Part shown: in pieces, positions 39,352-50,239 of the stretch
Layout: every line of letters begins with the position of its first letter
Numbering within the stretch: the stretch's first letter is position 1
Origin: Thermoanaerobaculia bacterium
GTDB taxonomy: Bacteria > Acidobacteriota > Thermoanaerobaculia > Multivoradales > Multivoraceae
DNA: 57,250 nucleotides
Reading direction: 5' to 3'
NCBI GenBank assembly: GCA_022822365.1
Contig: JAJEBV010000044.1
Coordinates: 1-57,250 of the forward strand
Position numbers and translations under genes: made by a program
The notes under the pieces: model-generated
The model's input: the letters and a program-made list of their open reading frames with translations, nothing else
Told to the model about the DNA's origin: nothing
The model's database searches: none

Positions 39352-41606
39352 GGGCGGCCGGGGCCCTGCCCGTAGAGGTCGTGGTACTGCGCCACGTTGT
39401 ACAGGACGCGCTCGATGTAGTTCCGGGTTTCGCGGAAGCCGACCTTGGTGAAGTACTCGTCGGCGCCGGTGGTGTAGCAATGGCGCTGCCAGAGCGCGGC
39501 CTGGGCCTCGCCGGCATTGTAGGCGGCCAGGATGACGTGCTGCTCGCCGCCGAACAGCGCGCGGAGTTCGGCCAGGTAGGAGGCGCCGAGTTCGACCGCT
39601 AGCGCGGGGTTCTCGAGTTCGCGCGGGGTTGAGAGGGACCGGCCGGCGTTTGCCGCGAGCCGCGCCGCGGTGGGATAGACGAACTGCATCAGGCCCCGCG
39701 CCGAGGCGGCCGACACCGCTTGATGGTCGAATCGGCTTTCCTGGCGCATGATGCCTGAGATCAGGAAGGGGTCCAGGTTGCGGCGCGCGGCGGCGGCGGC
39801 GATCAGGTCGCCGTAGGCGTCGGGGTAGAGCGCCCAGCGCATGGTCAGCGGGTAGAGGGGCTCCGGCACGCGGCGCGGCGCCCTCTGGGCCAGGATCTCC
39901 GCGATCAGCAGGGCTCGCCGGGGCCGGGTCTTCGCCAGCCCCTCCGCGGCGGTCAGTGCCAACCGCGGGTTCGCCACCGGGAAGTGCCGGTCCACGACCT
40001 CGGCCGCATCGCCCCACAGGCCGAGGGCGAGCAGGAGTTCCTGCGGGCTCGAGGCGGCCCGGTCCCACAGCGGCCACTCGCCGGGCGGCACGCCCCGGAG
40101 ACTGAAGAAGGAGCGCACCGCCGGATCTGCGACCAGGCGGGCCTGGAGAATCTGCCTCGCGGCCTCGGCTTCGTCGCCCTGGCGGCCGTGGAGCAGCCAG
40201 GCGCGATAGAGCCGTGCCGGGTCCTCCGACCGTGCGAACCCGGCGGCGATGGGCTGGACGTACGCTCTCAGAGGCTCGGCGGCGAGGCGCTTCTCGGCTT
40301 CGCGAGCCAGCGGGTGGAAGAGGTCGGCGGCGAGCAGGTCGGCGTAGCCGGTGATGGCGCGGTCGAGCGCCCCGCGGGCTTCGTCGAGCCGGCCTCGCCA
40401 GTAGCGGACCTCGAAGTCGACGCTGCGGCTGGCTCGGATGGCGTCGCTGAGCCAGTCGCCGGCGCGGTCCGTGCGCCCCTGGACGATGTCGGAGGCGGCG
40501 AGGAAGAGGCTGGCGCGCGCCGATACCGCGCGGTCGTGGCGGAGCTGGAGCAGCACCGAGTAGAGATCGAGCGCTTCGTCCTCCAGCCCGCGGCGCCACT
40601 CCAGGCGCATGGCGCCAAGCAACGCCGCCACGGAGAAGTTGCCCTGGGGGTCGGCCAGGTAGGCGCGGCGGTAGTCGGCGGCCGCGGCGATCCAGTCGCC
40701 GGAGAGTTCCTCCGACCGCGCCTTCTGGTAGAGCGCCTGCCCGGACTGGCGTGGCGAGGACACGTTCGTAGCCAGCAGCTCGTAGTGCCGGGCGGCGTCT
40801 TCCAGGCGACCCTGCCGGAAGTGGCTGCGTGCCCACCGGTAGTGGATCTCGAAGTCGGAGGTCGATTGCACTTCCAGGTCGACCACGATCTGCCCGAGGA
40901 GTTCGTTCGAGCGGTCGAAGACGCCGTGTTCGTGGAAGGTGTTGCCGAGGAGCAGCACCTCCTGGCGGTCCTCGAGGGCCGGCCTCAGGCGGTGAAGGCG
41001 GTCGGCGGCCTCGAAGGCCACCAGGTCGTTGGCCCGTTCCCGGATCAGGCCGGTCAGGACGGCGGCCGCTTCGTCCGGGTCGCCGTCCGCGAGGTGGCAC
41101 TTGGCCCGGCTGAGAGTCAGCAGGCGGCGTTCCGGCGCCGGCAGGCGCGACATCGGGACGCCGCGCAGGAGCCGGCAGTCGCCGCCGCGGTCGAGACTGG
41201 TGGCGAGCAGCTCGGCTGCCGGCTGCACCAGCACGCGTGGCGGCTGTCCGCCGAGCAGGGTGGCGGTGACCCCGGCGGCGATCTCCGGGTAGCCGAGCCG
41301 CGTCTGGCCCAGGGCCAGCCGGTAGCGCGCCCAGGGCTCCAGCGCGGGCGTTTCGGTCAGGCAGGTGGCGAAGGCCTCGGACGCTGTCTCGAGCTGCTCG
41401 AGCTCCTCCAGCAGGTGTCCTTCCAGGTAGCAGAGGCCATGCCTGGACGCGAGGTCCGGTTCTTCGGCGCGAAGCCGTTTCGTCTCCTCGAGCGCGGCTT
41501 CGGCCTGACCGGCGGCCTGGAACTCGACGAGCTGGATGCGCGGATCCTGGGCGGCGGCCAGGGCCAGGAGCGGCAGCGTCCAGGCGGTCACGATTGACGC
41601 GGCCAT
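39348..41606 (-). CDS. Soluble lytic murein transglycosylase (Slt70-like)
   Basis: A 752-residue exported enzyme. A short hydrophobic N-terminus (signal peptide ending LALAAAQ) is followed by about 550 residues of helical TPR-like superhelix. The C-terminal SLT domain has the catalytic Glu in [26 protein letters not shown], then [12 protein letters not shown] and [15 protein letters not shown]. It cleaves peptidoglycan with formation of anhydromuropeptides in the periplasm. Divergent from prfA. Confidence 0.92.
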   Translation of the reverse strand: MAASIVTAWTLPLLALAAAQDPRIQLVEFQAAGQAEAALEETKRLRAEEPDLASRHGLCYLEGHLLEELEQLETASEAFATCLTETPALEPWARYRLALGQTRLGYPEIAAGVTATLLGGQPPRVLVQPAAELLATSLDRGGDCRLLRGVPMSRLPAPERRLLTLSRAKCHLADGDPDEAAAVLTGLIRERANDLVAFEAADRLHRLRPALEDRQEVLLLGNTFHEHGVFDRSNELLGQIVVDLEVQSTSDFEIHYRWARSHFRQGRLEDAARHYELLATNVSSPRQSGQALYQKARSEELSGDWIAAAADYRRAYLADPQGNFSVAALLGAMRLEWRRGLEDEALDLYSVLLQLRHDRAVSARASLFLAASDIVQGRTDRAGDWLSDAIRASRSVDFEVRYWRGRLDEARGALDRAITGYADLLAADLFHPLAREAEKRLAAEPLRAYVQPIAAGFARSEDPARLYRAWLLHGRQGDEAEAARQILQARLVADPAVRSFFSLRGVPPGEWPLWDRAASSPQELLLALGLWGDAAEVVDRHFPVANPRLALTAAEGLAKTRPRRALLIAEILAQRAPRRVPEPLYPLTMRWALYPDAYGDLIAAAAARRNLDPFLISGIMRQESRFDHQAVSAASARGLMQFVYPTAARLAANAGRSLSTPRELENPALAVELGASYLAELRALFGGEQHVILAAYNAGEAQAALWQRHCYTTGADEYFTKVGFRETRNYIERVLYNVAQYHDLYGQGPGRP

Positions 41607-41689
41607 ACGAAACGATAACCCGGCGAGCAGAATCCGGCATTCCGCAGGGTCCGTGGCAGGATACGGAGTGGACAGGAGGATCTCGGGCC

Positions 41690-42775
41690 ATGCTCGAAAA
41701 GCTCGAACAGATTGAGCAGACGTACGACGAGCTGGCCGCCCGGCTCGCCGATCCGGACGTGCTCGCCAACCCGGCGCAGTTTCGCGACACGAGCCGCGCG
41801 CTGGCGGAGCTGAACCCGGTCGTCGAGCTCTACCAGCGGTACAAGAAGACGCGGGACGAGCTTGACCAGACGGCGGAACTGCTGGGCGAGCTCGAGCGCG
41901 GGGACGACATGTACGAGATGGCGGCCGAGGAGAAGGGCCTGCTGGAGGAGACGCTGGCGTCCATCGAAGAGACGATGAAGCAGGAGCTGGCGCCGAAGGA
42001 CCCGAACGAGAAGCGCAACGCGGTGCTCGAGATCCGCGCCGGCACCGGCGGCGACGAGGCGACCCTGTTCGCGGCTGAGCTGTTCCGGATGTACAGCCGC
42101 TATGCCGACGACCACGGCTGGAAGGTCGAGATCCTCGACATGTCCGAGTCCGGCATCCGCGGCGTCAAGGAGGTGTCGGCGATCGTCGAGGGCCGCGGCG
42201 CCTTCGCCACCTTGCGCTACGAGGCCGGCGTGCACCGCGTGCAGCGGGTGCCCGAGACGGAGGCTTCCGGCCGCATCCACACCTCGGCGGTCACGGTCGC
42301 GGTGCTGCCGGAGGCCGAGGACATCGAGATCGAGATCGAGCCCTCCGACCTGCGCGTCGACACCTACTGCGCCTCCGGTCCCGGCGGCCAGGGCGTCAAC
42401 ACGACCTACTCGGCGGTGCGGCTGACCCACCAGCCGACCGGCCTGGTCGTCACCTGCCAGGACGAGCGCAGCCAGATCAAGAACAAGGCGAAGGCGATGC
42501 GGGTGCTGAAGAGCCGGCTGCTCGAGATCGAGGAAGCGAAGGCGAACGCCGAGATGGGCGAGGAGCGCCGCCGGATGGTCGGCAGCGGCGACCGCTCGGA
42601 GAAGATCCGCACCTACAACTTCCCCCAGAACCGGGTCACGGATCACCGGGTCGGCTTGTCCGTCCACAAGCTGCCACAGGTTCTCGAAGGCGACCTCGAG
42701 CCGTTGATCGTGCCGCTGCAGCAGCACTTCGAGGCGGAGCGGCTGCGGCAGACGGGCGAAGCGGACCCGGTCTGA
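41690..42775 (+). CDS. prfA: Peptide chain release factor 1
   Basis: A 361-residue RF1. The stop-codon reading tripeptide is PET (in [14 protein letters not shown]) at the family PxT site. The GGQ is at 232-234 in [11 protein letters not shown]. The C-terminal end has [23 protein letters not shown]. It releases peptides at UAA/UAG. Start ATG 41690 with aggagga upstream; prmC follows with no gap, matching the known enzyme-substrate pairing. Confidence 0.96.
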   Translation: MLEKLEQIEQTYDELAARLADPDVLANPAQFRDTSRALAELNPVVELYQRYKKTRDELDQTAELLGELERGDDMYEMAAEEKGLLEETLASIEETMKQELAPKDPNEKRNAVLEIRAGTGGDEATLFAAELFRMYSRYADDHGWKVEILDMSESGIRGVKEVSAIVEGRGAFATLRYEAGVHRVQRVPETEASGRIHTSAVTVAVLPEAEDIEIEIEPSDLRVDTYCASGPGGQGVNTTYSAVRLTHQPTGLVVTCQDERSQIKNKAKAMRVLKSRLLEIEEAKANAEMGEERRRMVGSGDRSEKIRTYNFPQNRVTDHRVGLSVHKLPQVLEGDLEPLIVPLQQHFEAERLRQTGEADPV

Positions 42776-43642
42776 GTGCCGGACGGCCCGAAACAGCCTC
42801 CGCCGGGGGCGGCCCGCATCGTCGATCTGCTCGACCTGGGGCAGGAGCACCTGGCCGGCTCGGTCGAGCAGCCGCGCAGGGAGGCGGCGCTGCTGCTCGG
42901 CGAAGTGCTGAGGCTCTCGGAGGCGCAGCTCTACGCCCGCGCCGACGACGACGTGCCCGAGCCCGCGGCGCTCAGCTACGGGCAGTTGATCCGCCGGCGG
43001 GCGGACCGGATCCCGGTCGCCTACCTGCTGGGCCGCCGCGAGTTCCATGGCCGGACGTTCGCCGTCGACCCGCGGGTGCTGATCCCGCGGCCGGAGACGG
43101 AGCACCTGGTCGAGGCGGTTCTGAACTGCACGGAGGACGGGGCCCGGGTGCTCGACGTCGGCACCGGCTCCGGCTGCATCGCCATCACCGTGGCGCTGGA
43201 GCGGCCGGCCAGCCGGGTGGTCGCGACCGACCTCTCGCCCGGCGCGCTGGCGGTGGCGGCCGCGAACTGCCGGCGCCACGGCGTCGAGGACCGCGTGCGG
43301 CTGGTCCGTGCCGACCTCCTGACCGCCCTTCGCCCGGGTGCCTTCGACGTCGTCGTCTCCAACCCGCCCTACATCGACGTCGGAGAGTGGCCGTCCCTGA
43401 TGCCCGAAGTTCGCGACCACGAGCCGCCCGAGGCTCTGTTCGCCGGCGACGGCCTGGACTTCTACCGCCGCCTGCTCGCGGCGAGCGGCTTCCTCCAGGC
43501 CGGGCAGCGGCTGCTGCTCGAGATCGGCAAGGGCCAGCTCGAGGCGGTCCGCGGACTGGCGGAGCGAGGCGGTCTGGATGTCGAGTGGGTGGTCGCCGAC
43601 CTGGCGGGAATTCCGCGGGTCATGACCTTGCGGCGCCGCTAG
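42776..43642 (+). CDS. prmC: Release factor glutamine methyltransferase
   Basis: A 288-residue SAM methyltransferase that methylates the Gln of the release-factor GGQ. An N-terminal helical domain (residues about 10-80) is followed by RIPVAYLLGRREFHG, LIPRPETEHLVE, the SAM site VLDVGTGSGCIAI and the catalytic NPPY (196-199). GTG start immediately after the prfA stop. Convergent with the next gene with no spacer. Confidence 0.95.
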   Translation: MPDGPKQPPPGAARIVDLLDLGQEHLAGSVEQPRREAALLLGEVLRLSEAQLYARADDDVPEPAALSYGQLIRRRADRIPVAYLLGRREFHGRTFAVDPRVLIPRPETEHLVEAVLNCTEDGARVLDVGTGSGCIAITVALERPASRVVATDLSPGALAVAAANCRRHGVEDRVRLVRADLLTALRPGAFDVVVSNPPYIDVGEWPSLMPEVRDHEPPEALFAGDGLDFYRRLLAASGFLQAGQRLLLEIGKGQLEAVRGLAERGGLDVEWVVADLAGIPRVMTLRRR

Positions 43643-45985
43643 TCAGACCGCGCCGGGCTTGGGCATGCGGTAACCGACGCCGCGCTCATTGAAGATGTAG
43701 GTGGGGTCGCTCGAGTCGTCGCCGAGCTTGGTCCGCAGCTTCTTGACGAAGGCGCGGACAAGCTGGGGCTGTGCGTACACCCGGCCGGCCCAGACCCGGC
43801 GCAGGAGGGCTTCGTAGGTCGTCACATGCCCGGCATTCGCGGAGAGGACCCGCAGCAGTTCGTACTCGGTGGCCGTCAACGGCACGGGACGTCCATCGAC
43901 GGTCACGCGGCGGCGCGCGTGGTCGATGGACAGGTTGCCGAGCACGAAGGGCCCGGGCGCGAGCCGCTTGCGGAGCGCGACCCCCACCCTCGCCGTGAGC
44001 TCCGTCGGGGAGAACGGCTTGACGATGTAGTCCTCCGCGCCGGCCTCCAGGGCTCTCGCGACCGTCTCGTCCCTGCCGTAGGCGGAGATGAAGATCACGG
44101 GCACGTTGGCGAGTTCCGGCAGGCGCTGCAGCAGTTCGATGCCGTCCGTTCCCGGTAGCACGAGGTCCAGCAGGACGAGGTCCGGCCGCTCCGTTCTGAG
44201 GAGACGGGGGAGTTCGCGCGCATCGCCGGTAACGACCGGCGCGTAGCCCCGGGAAGCGAGCGCGTCGCGGGCGAAACGGAGGGCCTGAGGGTCGTCGTCC
44301 AGCACCAGGACGCGCGGTCGACCGCCGCCGGCGCGCCGCCCTTCCGAAGCGGCCGCGACGAGGGCTTCGGACGTTTCGCCGTTGCCCGGCTCTTCCACCG
44401 CGGGGATCGTGAAGGTGATCCGCGTACCCTGTCCCTGCCCGCCGCTTCGGGCGGAGATGCGACCGCCGTGGGCTTCCACGAGTCCCTTGCAGATCGCCAG
44501 ACCCAGGCCGACGCCGAGGCTCCCCTCCCCGCTGGCGGCCCCGGCGTGCTTGCTGAACATGTGCGGCAGCAGGTGCGGCGGAACGCCGCTTCCCTGGTCG
44601 GCGACCGTCACGGCGACGTGGTGTCCGTCCAGCGCAGCCTCGACGCTGATGGGCGACGACTCCGGCGAGTGCCTGGCCGCGTTCGACAGCAGGTTGTTCA
44701 GCACCTGAACGATTCGCCGCGCATCGGCCATGACGCGTGGAAGGTCCCGCGGCAGATCGATGCTCACCGCGTGGCGCGCGCCGCCGCTCGCGAACGCGCT
44801 CCTGGCCCGTTCCACCAGGGCGGTCAGGTCGACGGGCTGCGGTGCGACGGACAGCGTGCCGGATTCGATGCGGCCCACGTCGAGCAGGTCGCCGATCAGG
44901 CCCCGCATTTGCTCCGCCTGATCGTCGACGATCCGGAAGAACTGCAGTATCTCCGACCGGTCCAGCTCGTCGGACGCGCCGAGCACCGTGGCAGCCGAGC
45001 CCTTGATCGAGGTCAGGGGGGCGCGCAGTTCGTGACTCACCATGCTCAGGAACTCGGTCCTCAGCCGCTCCAGCTCGTCCAGGTGCGCGAGGTCCTGCAA
45101 CGTGACGACCATGGACTCGGGTTCGCCTTCCGCGGACCGGATCGTCGTCGCGTTGACCAGCGCCCTCGCGCCGCGACCGCCGGCAACCGAGAGCAGGACC
45201 TCCTCGGCGCGCAGCGCGGGCGCGTCGTGGATCAGGCGGGACATCGGGACTTCGCGACCGTCGCCGAACCGGAAGGTCAGGACCTCGATCAGCTCCTCCG
45301 AGGGCCTCCCGGCAGCGACCAGGTTCTCCACCAGTCGCCTCGCCTCCCGATTGAAGGTGGTGGGAGCGCCGGTGGAGACGTCGAGGACCACGACGCCCAC
45401 CGGCGACGTCTCGACCAACGCCTCCAGGCTGGCCCGCGAGCGCTGTTCGTTCCGGTGGGTGCGGGCGTTCGCGATGGCCGTCGCCGCCTGCGACGCGAAC
45501 AGCACCAGCACGTCTTCGTCCTCAGCGGAGAACTCTCGTCCGCCACGCTTGCCGGCGAGGAAGAAGCTGCCGACGTGCGCGCCCCGATGCCGCATCGGCG
45601 TCCCCTGGAACGTCTTCGCCGGCATGAGGTCGGCGGAGAAGCCAAGCGAACGGACGTAGCTCGGCAGGTCGGCCAGCCTGAGCGGTGCGGAGAGTTCACG
45701 CAGGTGGTCGAAGAGGAGTGGCCCGTCCGGTAGCCAGCCCTCCATCTCGAGGTGCTGTTCCGGAGTGAACCCGGAGGTCACGAAGTCGCGCGGCGGCCCG
45801 CTGCCGTCGATCGTCGTGATGACCCCGTAGCGGGCGTTCGTGAGCGCACAGGCGCTGTCGACGATCTCCTGCAGGACGGTGGCTTCGTCGAGGCTGGCGG
45901 TGACGCGCAGCACGGCGGCGCTGAGCCGCGACGTGCGGTCGCGGAGCGCCGTGATCTCGCGTTCGTGCGCGTCCGGTGCGGCCAT
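43643..45985 (-). CDS. Hybrid sensor: GAF-PAS-histidine kinase-receiver-OmpR-type DNA-binding fusion
   Basis: A 780-residue cytosolic protein. GAF about 25-180; PAS-like about 185-300; HisKA with [11 protein letters not shown] (His318); HATPase with [11 protein letters not shown] and [19 protein letters not shown] receiver follows (VLVLDDDPQ, phospho-Asp607 in [19 protein letters not shown]). Then comes an OmpR/PhoB winged helix (687-775: [31 protein letters not shown] ... FVKKLRTKL ... [11 protein letters not shown]). It therefore combines both halves of a two-component system in one chain without a membrane domain. ATG 45985 has gagga nine bases upstream. Targets unknown. Confidence 0.9.
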   Translation of the reverse strand: MAAPDAHEREITALRDRTSRLSAAVLRVTASLDEATVLQEIVDSACALTNARYGVITTIDGSGPPRDFVTSGFTPEQHLEMEGWLPDGPLLFDHLRELSAPLRLADLPSYVRSLGFSADLMPAKTFQGTPMRHRGAHVGSFFLAGKRGGREFSAEDEDVLVLFASQAATAIANARTHRNEQRSRASLEALVETSPVGVVVLDVSTGAPTTFNREARRLVENLVAAGRPSEELIEVLTFRFGDGREVPMSRLIHDAPALRAEEVLLSVAGGRGARALVNATTIRSAEGEPESMVVTLQDLAHLDELERLRTEFLSMVSHELRAPLTSIKGSAATVLGASDELDRSEILQFFRIVDDQAEQMRGLIGDLLDVGRIESGTLSVAPQPVDLTALVERARSAFASGGARHAVSIDLPRDLPRVMADARRIVQVLNNLLSNAARHSPESSPISVEAALDGHHVAVTVADQGSGVPPHLLPHMFSKHAGAASGEGSLGVGLGLAICKGLVEAHGGRISARSGGQGQGTRITFTIPAVEEPGNGETSEALVAAASEGRRAGGGRPRVLVLDDDPQALRFARDALASRGYAPVVTGDARELPRLLRTERPDLVLLDLVLPGTDGIELLQRLPELANVPVIFISAYGRDETVARALEAGAEDYIVKPFSPTELTARVGVALRKRLAPGPFVLGNLSIDHARRRVTVDGRPVPLTATEYELLRVLSANAGHVTTYEALLRRVWAGRVYAQPQLVRAFVKKLRTKLGDDSSDPTYIFNERGVGYRMPKPGAV

Positions 45986-46104
45986 GGGTCGGTCCTCGTG
46001 GAGCGAGTTCACGAAGGTTAACGCAAGGGACCGAGTAATGAACGGGAAGTTCATCCTTGTTGTCTAGGGTGCGGGTGGCCTTCTCACGAATGCCCCCTTG
46101 AGGC

Positions 46105-47361
46105 GTGACCATGCTGAGACTCTTCCTCAACCGACTCCCTCTGGTCGTGTTCTCTCTCGCGGCTCTCCCGGCGCCCGCGGCCGAAGTCACGTTCAGCCGC
46201 GATGTGGCCCCGATCCTCGACCGGCACTGCGTGCACTGCCATCGACCCGGCGAGATCGCGCCGATGTCGCTCGCCACGTACCGGGAGGCGCGGCCTTGGG
46301 CGCGGTCGATTCAGCGCGCCGTGTCGAGCCGCGCGATGCCGCCCTGGTTCGCGGAACCTTCGGTAGGCGAGTGGGCGAACGATCCTTCGCTCTCCGAGGA
46401 AGAGGTCGGCACGCTTGTCGCCTGGGTCGAAGGGGGCGCCCCGCCCGGCGATCCGGCGTCGATGCCGGCGCCGCCCGAGTTCACGGAAGGCTGGCAGCTC
46501 GGCGAACCGGACTACGTGATCGAACTGCCCACCGTCACCGTGCCCGCCGATGGCCCCGATCTGTTCCTGAACCAGTTCGTGAGCATCGACATCCCCGAGC
46601 GTCGCTGGATCCGCGCGGTCGAGTTTCGGCCCGGCGCGCCCCAGGTGAACCACCACCAGCTTGCCTTCAAGGCCGACTTCACCGGCATGGTGGAGGACGG
46701 CGTGCCCCTGACCCCCAGGGAAGCCCTGCGCGCCAGCGGCTCGGTCGACGGTCGCGGCTACTTCAACGTGCTGGCGATGTGGGGCGCCGGAACCGCGCCG
46801 ACCGAGTTCCCTCAGGGCGCCGGGCGCTGGCTCGAACCCGGCGCTGTCGTCGTCATGAACCAGCACTACCACCCGAACGGCGAAGAGCAGACCGACCGGA
46901 CACTCATCGGCCTCCACTTCGGTGAAGGCGAACTGCGCTCGGAGATCCAGGCGGTGATCGCCGGCGAGATGGACTTCCTGATTCCGGCGGGTGCGCCCGA
47001 CCACCGGGTCGAGTACCGGCACGAGATCGTGCGCGATTCGATGATCGTCTCCTACCTGCCGCATATGCACCTGCGCGGGAAGCGGATGTCGTACAAGGCG
47101 CACTACCCGGATGGCGACTCGGAGTTGCTCCTGGAGGTGCCCGAGTACGACTTCAACTGGCAGCTCTTCTACTACCCTGAGAAGCCGAAGCTCGTGCCGG
47201 CGGGGACCGTGATCGAGATCGTCGCCGTCTACGACAACTCCGGGGCGAACCCGAACAACCCCGATCCGACCCGCGACATCGCCTTCGGGCTTCAGTCCAC
47301 GGACGAGATGATGTTCGGCTTCTTCGAGCTGGTCGAGGTGGACGGCGAAGACGAACGTTAG
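46105..47361 (+). CDS. Exported cytochrome c-like / copper monooxygenase-like protein
   Basis: A 418-residue protein with a signal peptide ([17 protein letters not shown]). A heme-binding CVHCH (42-46) lies in [29 protein letters not shown], as in planctomycete/acidobacterial cytochrome domains. The second part resembles copper type II ascorbate-dependent monooxygenase C-terminal folds, with metal-ligand-like [15 protein letters not shown] and [13 protein letters not shown]. Redox activity outside the cytoplasm is inferred. GTG 46105 or ATG 46111 are both possible starts. Confidence 0.82.
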   Translation: MTMLRLFLNRLPLVVFSLAALPAPAAEVTFSRDVAPILDRHCVHCHRPGEIAPMSLATYREARPWARSIQRAVSSRAMPPWFAEPSVGEWANDPSLSEEEVGTLVAWVEGGAPPGDPASMPAPPEFTEGWQLGEPDYVIELPTVTVPADGPDLFLNQFVSIDIPERRWIRAVEFRPGAPQVNHHQLAFKADFTGMVEDGVPLTPREALRASGSVDGRGYFNVLAMWGAGTAPTEFPQGAGRWLEPGAVVVMNQHYHPNGEEQTDRTLIGLHFGEGELRSEIQAVIAGEMDFLIPAGAPDHRVEYRHEIVRDSMIVSYLPHMHLRGKRMSYKAHYPDGDSELLLEVPEYDFNWQLFYYPEKPKLVPAGTVIEIVAVYDNSGANPNNPDPTRDIAFGLQSTDEMMFGFFELVEVDGEDER

Positions 47362-47485
47362 CGCTGCTATTCTCCTAAGCCCCTTGCCGGCTTTGCGCGG
47401 CGTTGCCCCTGAGGCCTCCTTGCTTGCAGGTCCCACCGCTTCACGGCGTCCTGGCGCCACGACCGAAGAAAGGCGACGACCGAAC

Positions 47486-48118
47486 ATGACCACCCCCCAC
47501 GAAGAGCGCGGCGAAGAACCAACGCTCGAGCGGTTGCGGGCTCTGACCCGGGACATCGAGGCGATCACGGAGAGCTTCAGGGAATTCAGAAAGTCCCAGA
47601 GAAAGACAGACGAGCAGCTGCAGGAGACGGGCCGGTACATACAGGAGACGGACCGGCAGATGCGGGAGACGGACCGCCGTCTGAAGAAGGCGGAGGACCT
47701 GTTCACGACGCAGTGGGGCAAGCTGATGCAGAGCCTGGTCAGGGGCGACCTGGTCAGGTTGCTGGACGGCCGGGGTATCGGCGTTCGAAGTCTCGCGCAG
47801 CAGACTCTGGCGCGGCGCGGCGGCGAGAGCTACGAGGTGGACATCCTGGCGGTCAACGGCGAGGAGATCGTCGTGGTCGAGGTCAAGACGACGCTTCGCC
47901 CGGAGGACGTCAGGCGGTTCCGGTCCAAGCTGGGCCGCTTCAAGGAATGGTGGCCCGAGTATCGCGATCGTACGGTCTACGGCGCGATGGCGTTTCTTCA
48001 GGCGGCGGACGGGGTGGCCCTCCACGCCGAACGGCAGGGTTTCTTCGTCATCCGGGCCACCGGCGACAGCGCCTCGATCGTCAACGCCGAGGACTTCGAG
48101 CCGCGCGTCTTCGCCTGA
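47486..48118 (+). CDS. PDDEXK-like protein with coiled coil (paralogue of 21298)
   Basis: A 210-residue paralogue of the protein at 21298. A longer N-terminal coiled coil with repeated QETDRQM/RETDRRLKKAED units is followed by TQWGKLMQSLVRGDLV. The nuclease-like core is YEVDILAVNG then IVVVEVKTTLRPEDV. It ends SASIVNAEDFEPRVFA. The start ATG 47486 follows a weak purine stretch. The stop TGA shares one base with the ATG of the S9 peptidase, so the two are linked in translation. Confidence 0.8.
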   Translation: MTTPHEERGEEPTLERLRALTRDIEAITESFREFRKSQRKTDEQLQETGRYIQETDRQMRETDRRLKKAEDLFTTQWGKLMQSLVRGDLVRLLDGRGIGVRSLAQQTLARRGGESYEVDILAVNGEEIVVVEVKTTLRPEDVRRFRSKLGRFKEWWPEYRDRTVYGAMAFLQAADGVALHAERQGFFVIRATGDSASIVNAEDFEPRVFA

Positions 48119-50190
48119 TGACGAAGAAGCACGCATCGCTGTTCGCTCTCGTTCTCGCTTTCGCGACCGGGCCGCTGGTCGGCCAGGTCAACGAAGAGGC
48201 TGCCGACCCCGACCGGCTCCAGTACCTGGATGTCTTCGAAATGGAGGTTGCCGACGACCCCCGCATAGCGCCCGACGGCGACCGGGTCGTGTACGTCCGG
48301 CGCGGCTTCGACGTCATGACGGACAGGTCGCGCTCCGCGCTGTGGGTAATCGACGCGGACGGCTCGAATCACCGTGCGATCACGGACGGAAGCGGCTCGG
48401 TGAGCTCGCCGCGCTGGTCTCCCGGCGGAGACCGCCTGCTGTACGTGGGCTCGAGTGGAGGCACGAACCAACTGTTCGTGCGCTGGATGGACACCGGCCA
48501 GACGGCGGAACTCACGAACGTGACCGAGTCCCCCGGGAACATCGCCTGGTCGCCTGACGGGAACTGGATCGCCATGACGATGTTCGTGCCCGAACCGGCC
48601 TCGGCCTTCGCGAAGATGCCGTCCAGGCCCGAGGGCGCCGAGTGGACGACGCCGGCACGTGTGATCTCGAAGCTCCGCTACCGGGCGGACGGCCGCGGAT
48701 ACGTCCCGGACGGGAACACGCACATCTTTGTTCTGCCCGCGGACGGGGGCACGCCGCGCCAGTTGACGAGCGGTGCGTACGATCACGGCGGTGGACTGTC
48801 CTGGTCGCCCGACTCCCGCTCGATCGTCTTCAGCGCGAACCGGGACGACCCGGACTTCGACGTCCGGGACAGCGAGGTCTTCGAGGTGGCGGTCGAGACG
48901 CGGGAGCTTCGCCAGCTTACGGACCGCTTCGGCCCCGATGGCGGCCCCGCGGTGTCGCCCGACGGTTCCCGGATCGCGTACACGGGCTTCGACGATCGCC
49001 ATCAGGGCTACCAGGTCTCCCGCCTGTACGTCATGGATCGGGACGGCGGCGGCGCCCGCCGCGTCGGCGACCTGGACCGTGACGTGGGCAACCTCAACTG
49101 GGCCGCGGATGGTCGCTCCCTCTTCATCCAGTACGACGACCAGGGCACGACCAGGGTCGCGAACATCACCCTCGACGGCGAAGTCACGGACCTTGCCGCC
49201 GACCTTGGCGGCGTCGCCCTCGGGCGACCCTACGGCGGCGGCTCCTACACCGTGGCTCGCGACGGGAGCTTTGCCTTCACCGTCAACTCGCCGGCGCGCC
49301 CGGCCGATGTCGCCATCGGCCGGGCGGGGACGGAACCGCGCCGGATCACCGGCCTCAACGAGGATCTTCTTGCCCACAAGGAGCTTGCCGCGGTCGAGGA
49401 GATCTGGTGGGAATCCTCGCACGACGGCCGCCCCGTGCACGGCTGGATCGCCAGGCCCCCGGACTTCGACCCCTCTCGCAAGTACCCGCTCGTTCTCGAG
49501 ATCCACGGCGGCCCGTTCGCCAACTACGGCCCCCGCTTCGCGGCCGAGGTCCAGTTCTATGCGGCGGCGGGCTACGTCGTCTTCTACACCAACCCGCGCG
49601 GCAGCACGAGCTATGGGGAGGAGTTCGGCAACCTGATCCACCACGCCTATCCGGGCCGCGACTACGACGACCTGATGTCGGGCGTCGATGCCGTGATCGA
49701 GTTGGGCTACGTCGACGAGGACAATCTGATGGTCACCGGCGGCAGCGGCGGCGGAGTGCTGACGGCGTGGATCGTCGGGAAGACCGAGCGCTTTGCCGCG
49801 GCCGTGTCGCAGAAGCCGGTCATCGACTGGATCAGCTTCTCGCTCACGTCGGACGGCTACGCGTCCTACTACCAGTACTGGTTCCCCGGCCCGGTGTGGG
49901 AGGACGGCATGCTGGAGCACTACTGGGCCCGCTCGCCCCTCTCCCTCGTCGGCAACGTCACGACGCCGACGATGCTGATCACCGGGGAACAGGACCTGCG
50001 CACGCCGATGGGACAGACCGAGCAGTACTACCAGGCGCTGAAGATCCGAAAGGTGCCGACGCAGATGGTGCGGATTCAGAACGCCTCGCACGGCATCGCG
50101 AGCAGCAGTCCGTCCAACCTGATCGCCAAGGTCGCGAACGTCCTGGAGTGGTTCGAGCGCTACCGGGTTCGGAGCCCCGTTAGCGACTGA
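48118..50190 (+). CDS. Exported S9 family peptidase (dipeptidyl/acylaminoacyl-peptidase type)
   Basis: A 690-residue serine peptidase. Signal peptide (LFALVLAFATGPLVGQ), then a beta-propeller with many WSPDG/SPDGSRIAY repeats, then an alpha/beta hydrolase. Ser543 is in VTGGSGGGVLTAW, the Asp in TGEQDLRTP and the His in NASHGIA. Unlike the S9 gene at 3371 it has no repeat insertions. It is periplasmic or secreted and degrades short peptides. Start ATG 48118. Confidence 0.93.
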   Translation: MTKKHASLFALVLAFATGPLVGQVNEEAADPDRLQYLDVFEMEVADDPRIAPDGDRVVYVRRGFDVMTDRSRSALWVIDADGSNHRAITDGSGSVSSPRWSPGGDRLLYVGSSGGTNQLFVRWMDTGQTAELTNVTESPGNIAWSPDGNWIAMTMFVPEPASAFAKMPSRPEGAEWTTPARVISKLRYRADGRGYVPDGNTHIFVLPADGGTPRQLTSGAYDHGGGLSWSPDSRSIVFSANRDDPDFDVRDSEVFEVAVETRELRQLTDRFGPDGGPAVSPDGSRIAYTGFDDRHQGYQVSRLYVMDRDGGGARRVGDLDRDVGNLNWAADGRSLFIQYDDQGTTRVANITLDGEVTDLAADLGGVALGRPYGGGSYTVARDGSFAFTVNSPARPADVAIGRAGTEPRRITGLNEDLLAHKELAAVEEIWWESSHDGRPVHGWIARPPDFDPSRKYPLVLEIHGGPFANYGPRFAAEVQFYAAAGYVVFYTNPRGSTSYGEEFGNLIHHAYPGRDYDDLMSGVDAVIELGYVDEDNLMVTGGSGGGVLTAWIVGKTERFAAAVSQKPVIDWISFSLTSDGYASYYQYWFPGPVWEDGMLEHYWARSPLSLVGNVTTPTMLITGEQDLRTPMGQTEQYYQALKIRKVPTQMVRIQNASHGIASSSPSNLIAKVANVLEWFERYRVRSPVSD

Positions 50191-50239
50191 CGGTTAGAGT
50201 GATGGGGATCCGACGGGCCACGGCCGGCGAGGAGGAACC

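Noticed and set aside
38617..41790. Single 1057-residue ORF that would fuse a protein to RsmI
   Set aside because: Only its last 244 residues are RsmI; the rest is another frame of the transglycosylase gene. The GTGA overlap at 39351 gives a normal-length RsmI.
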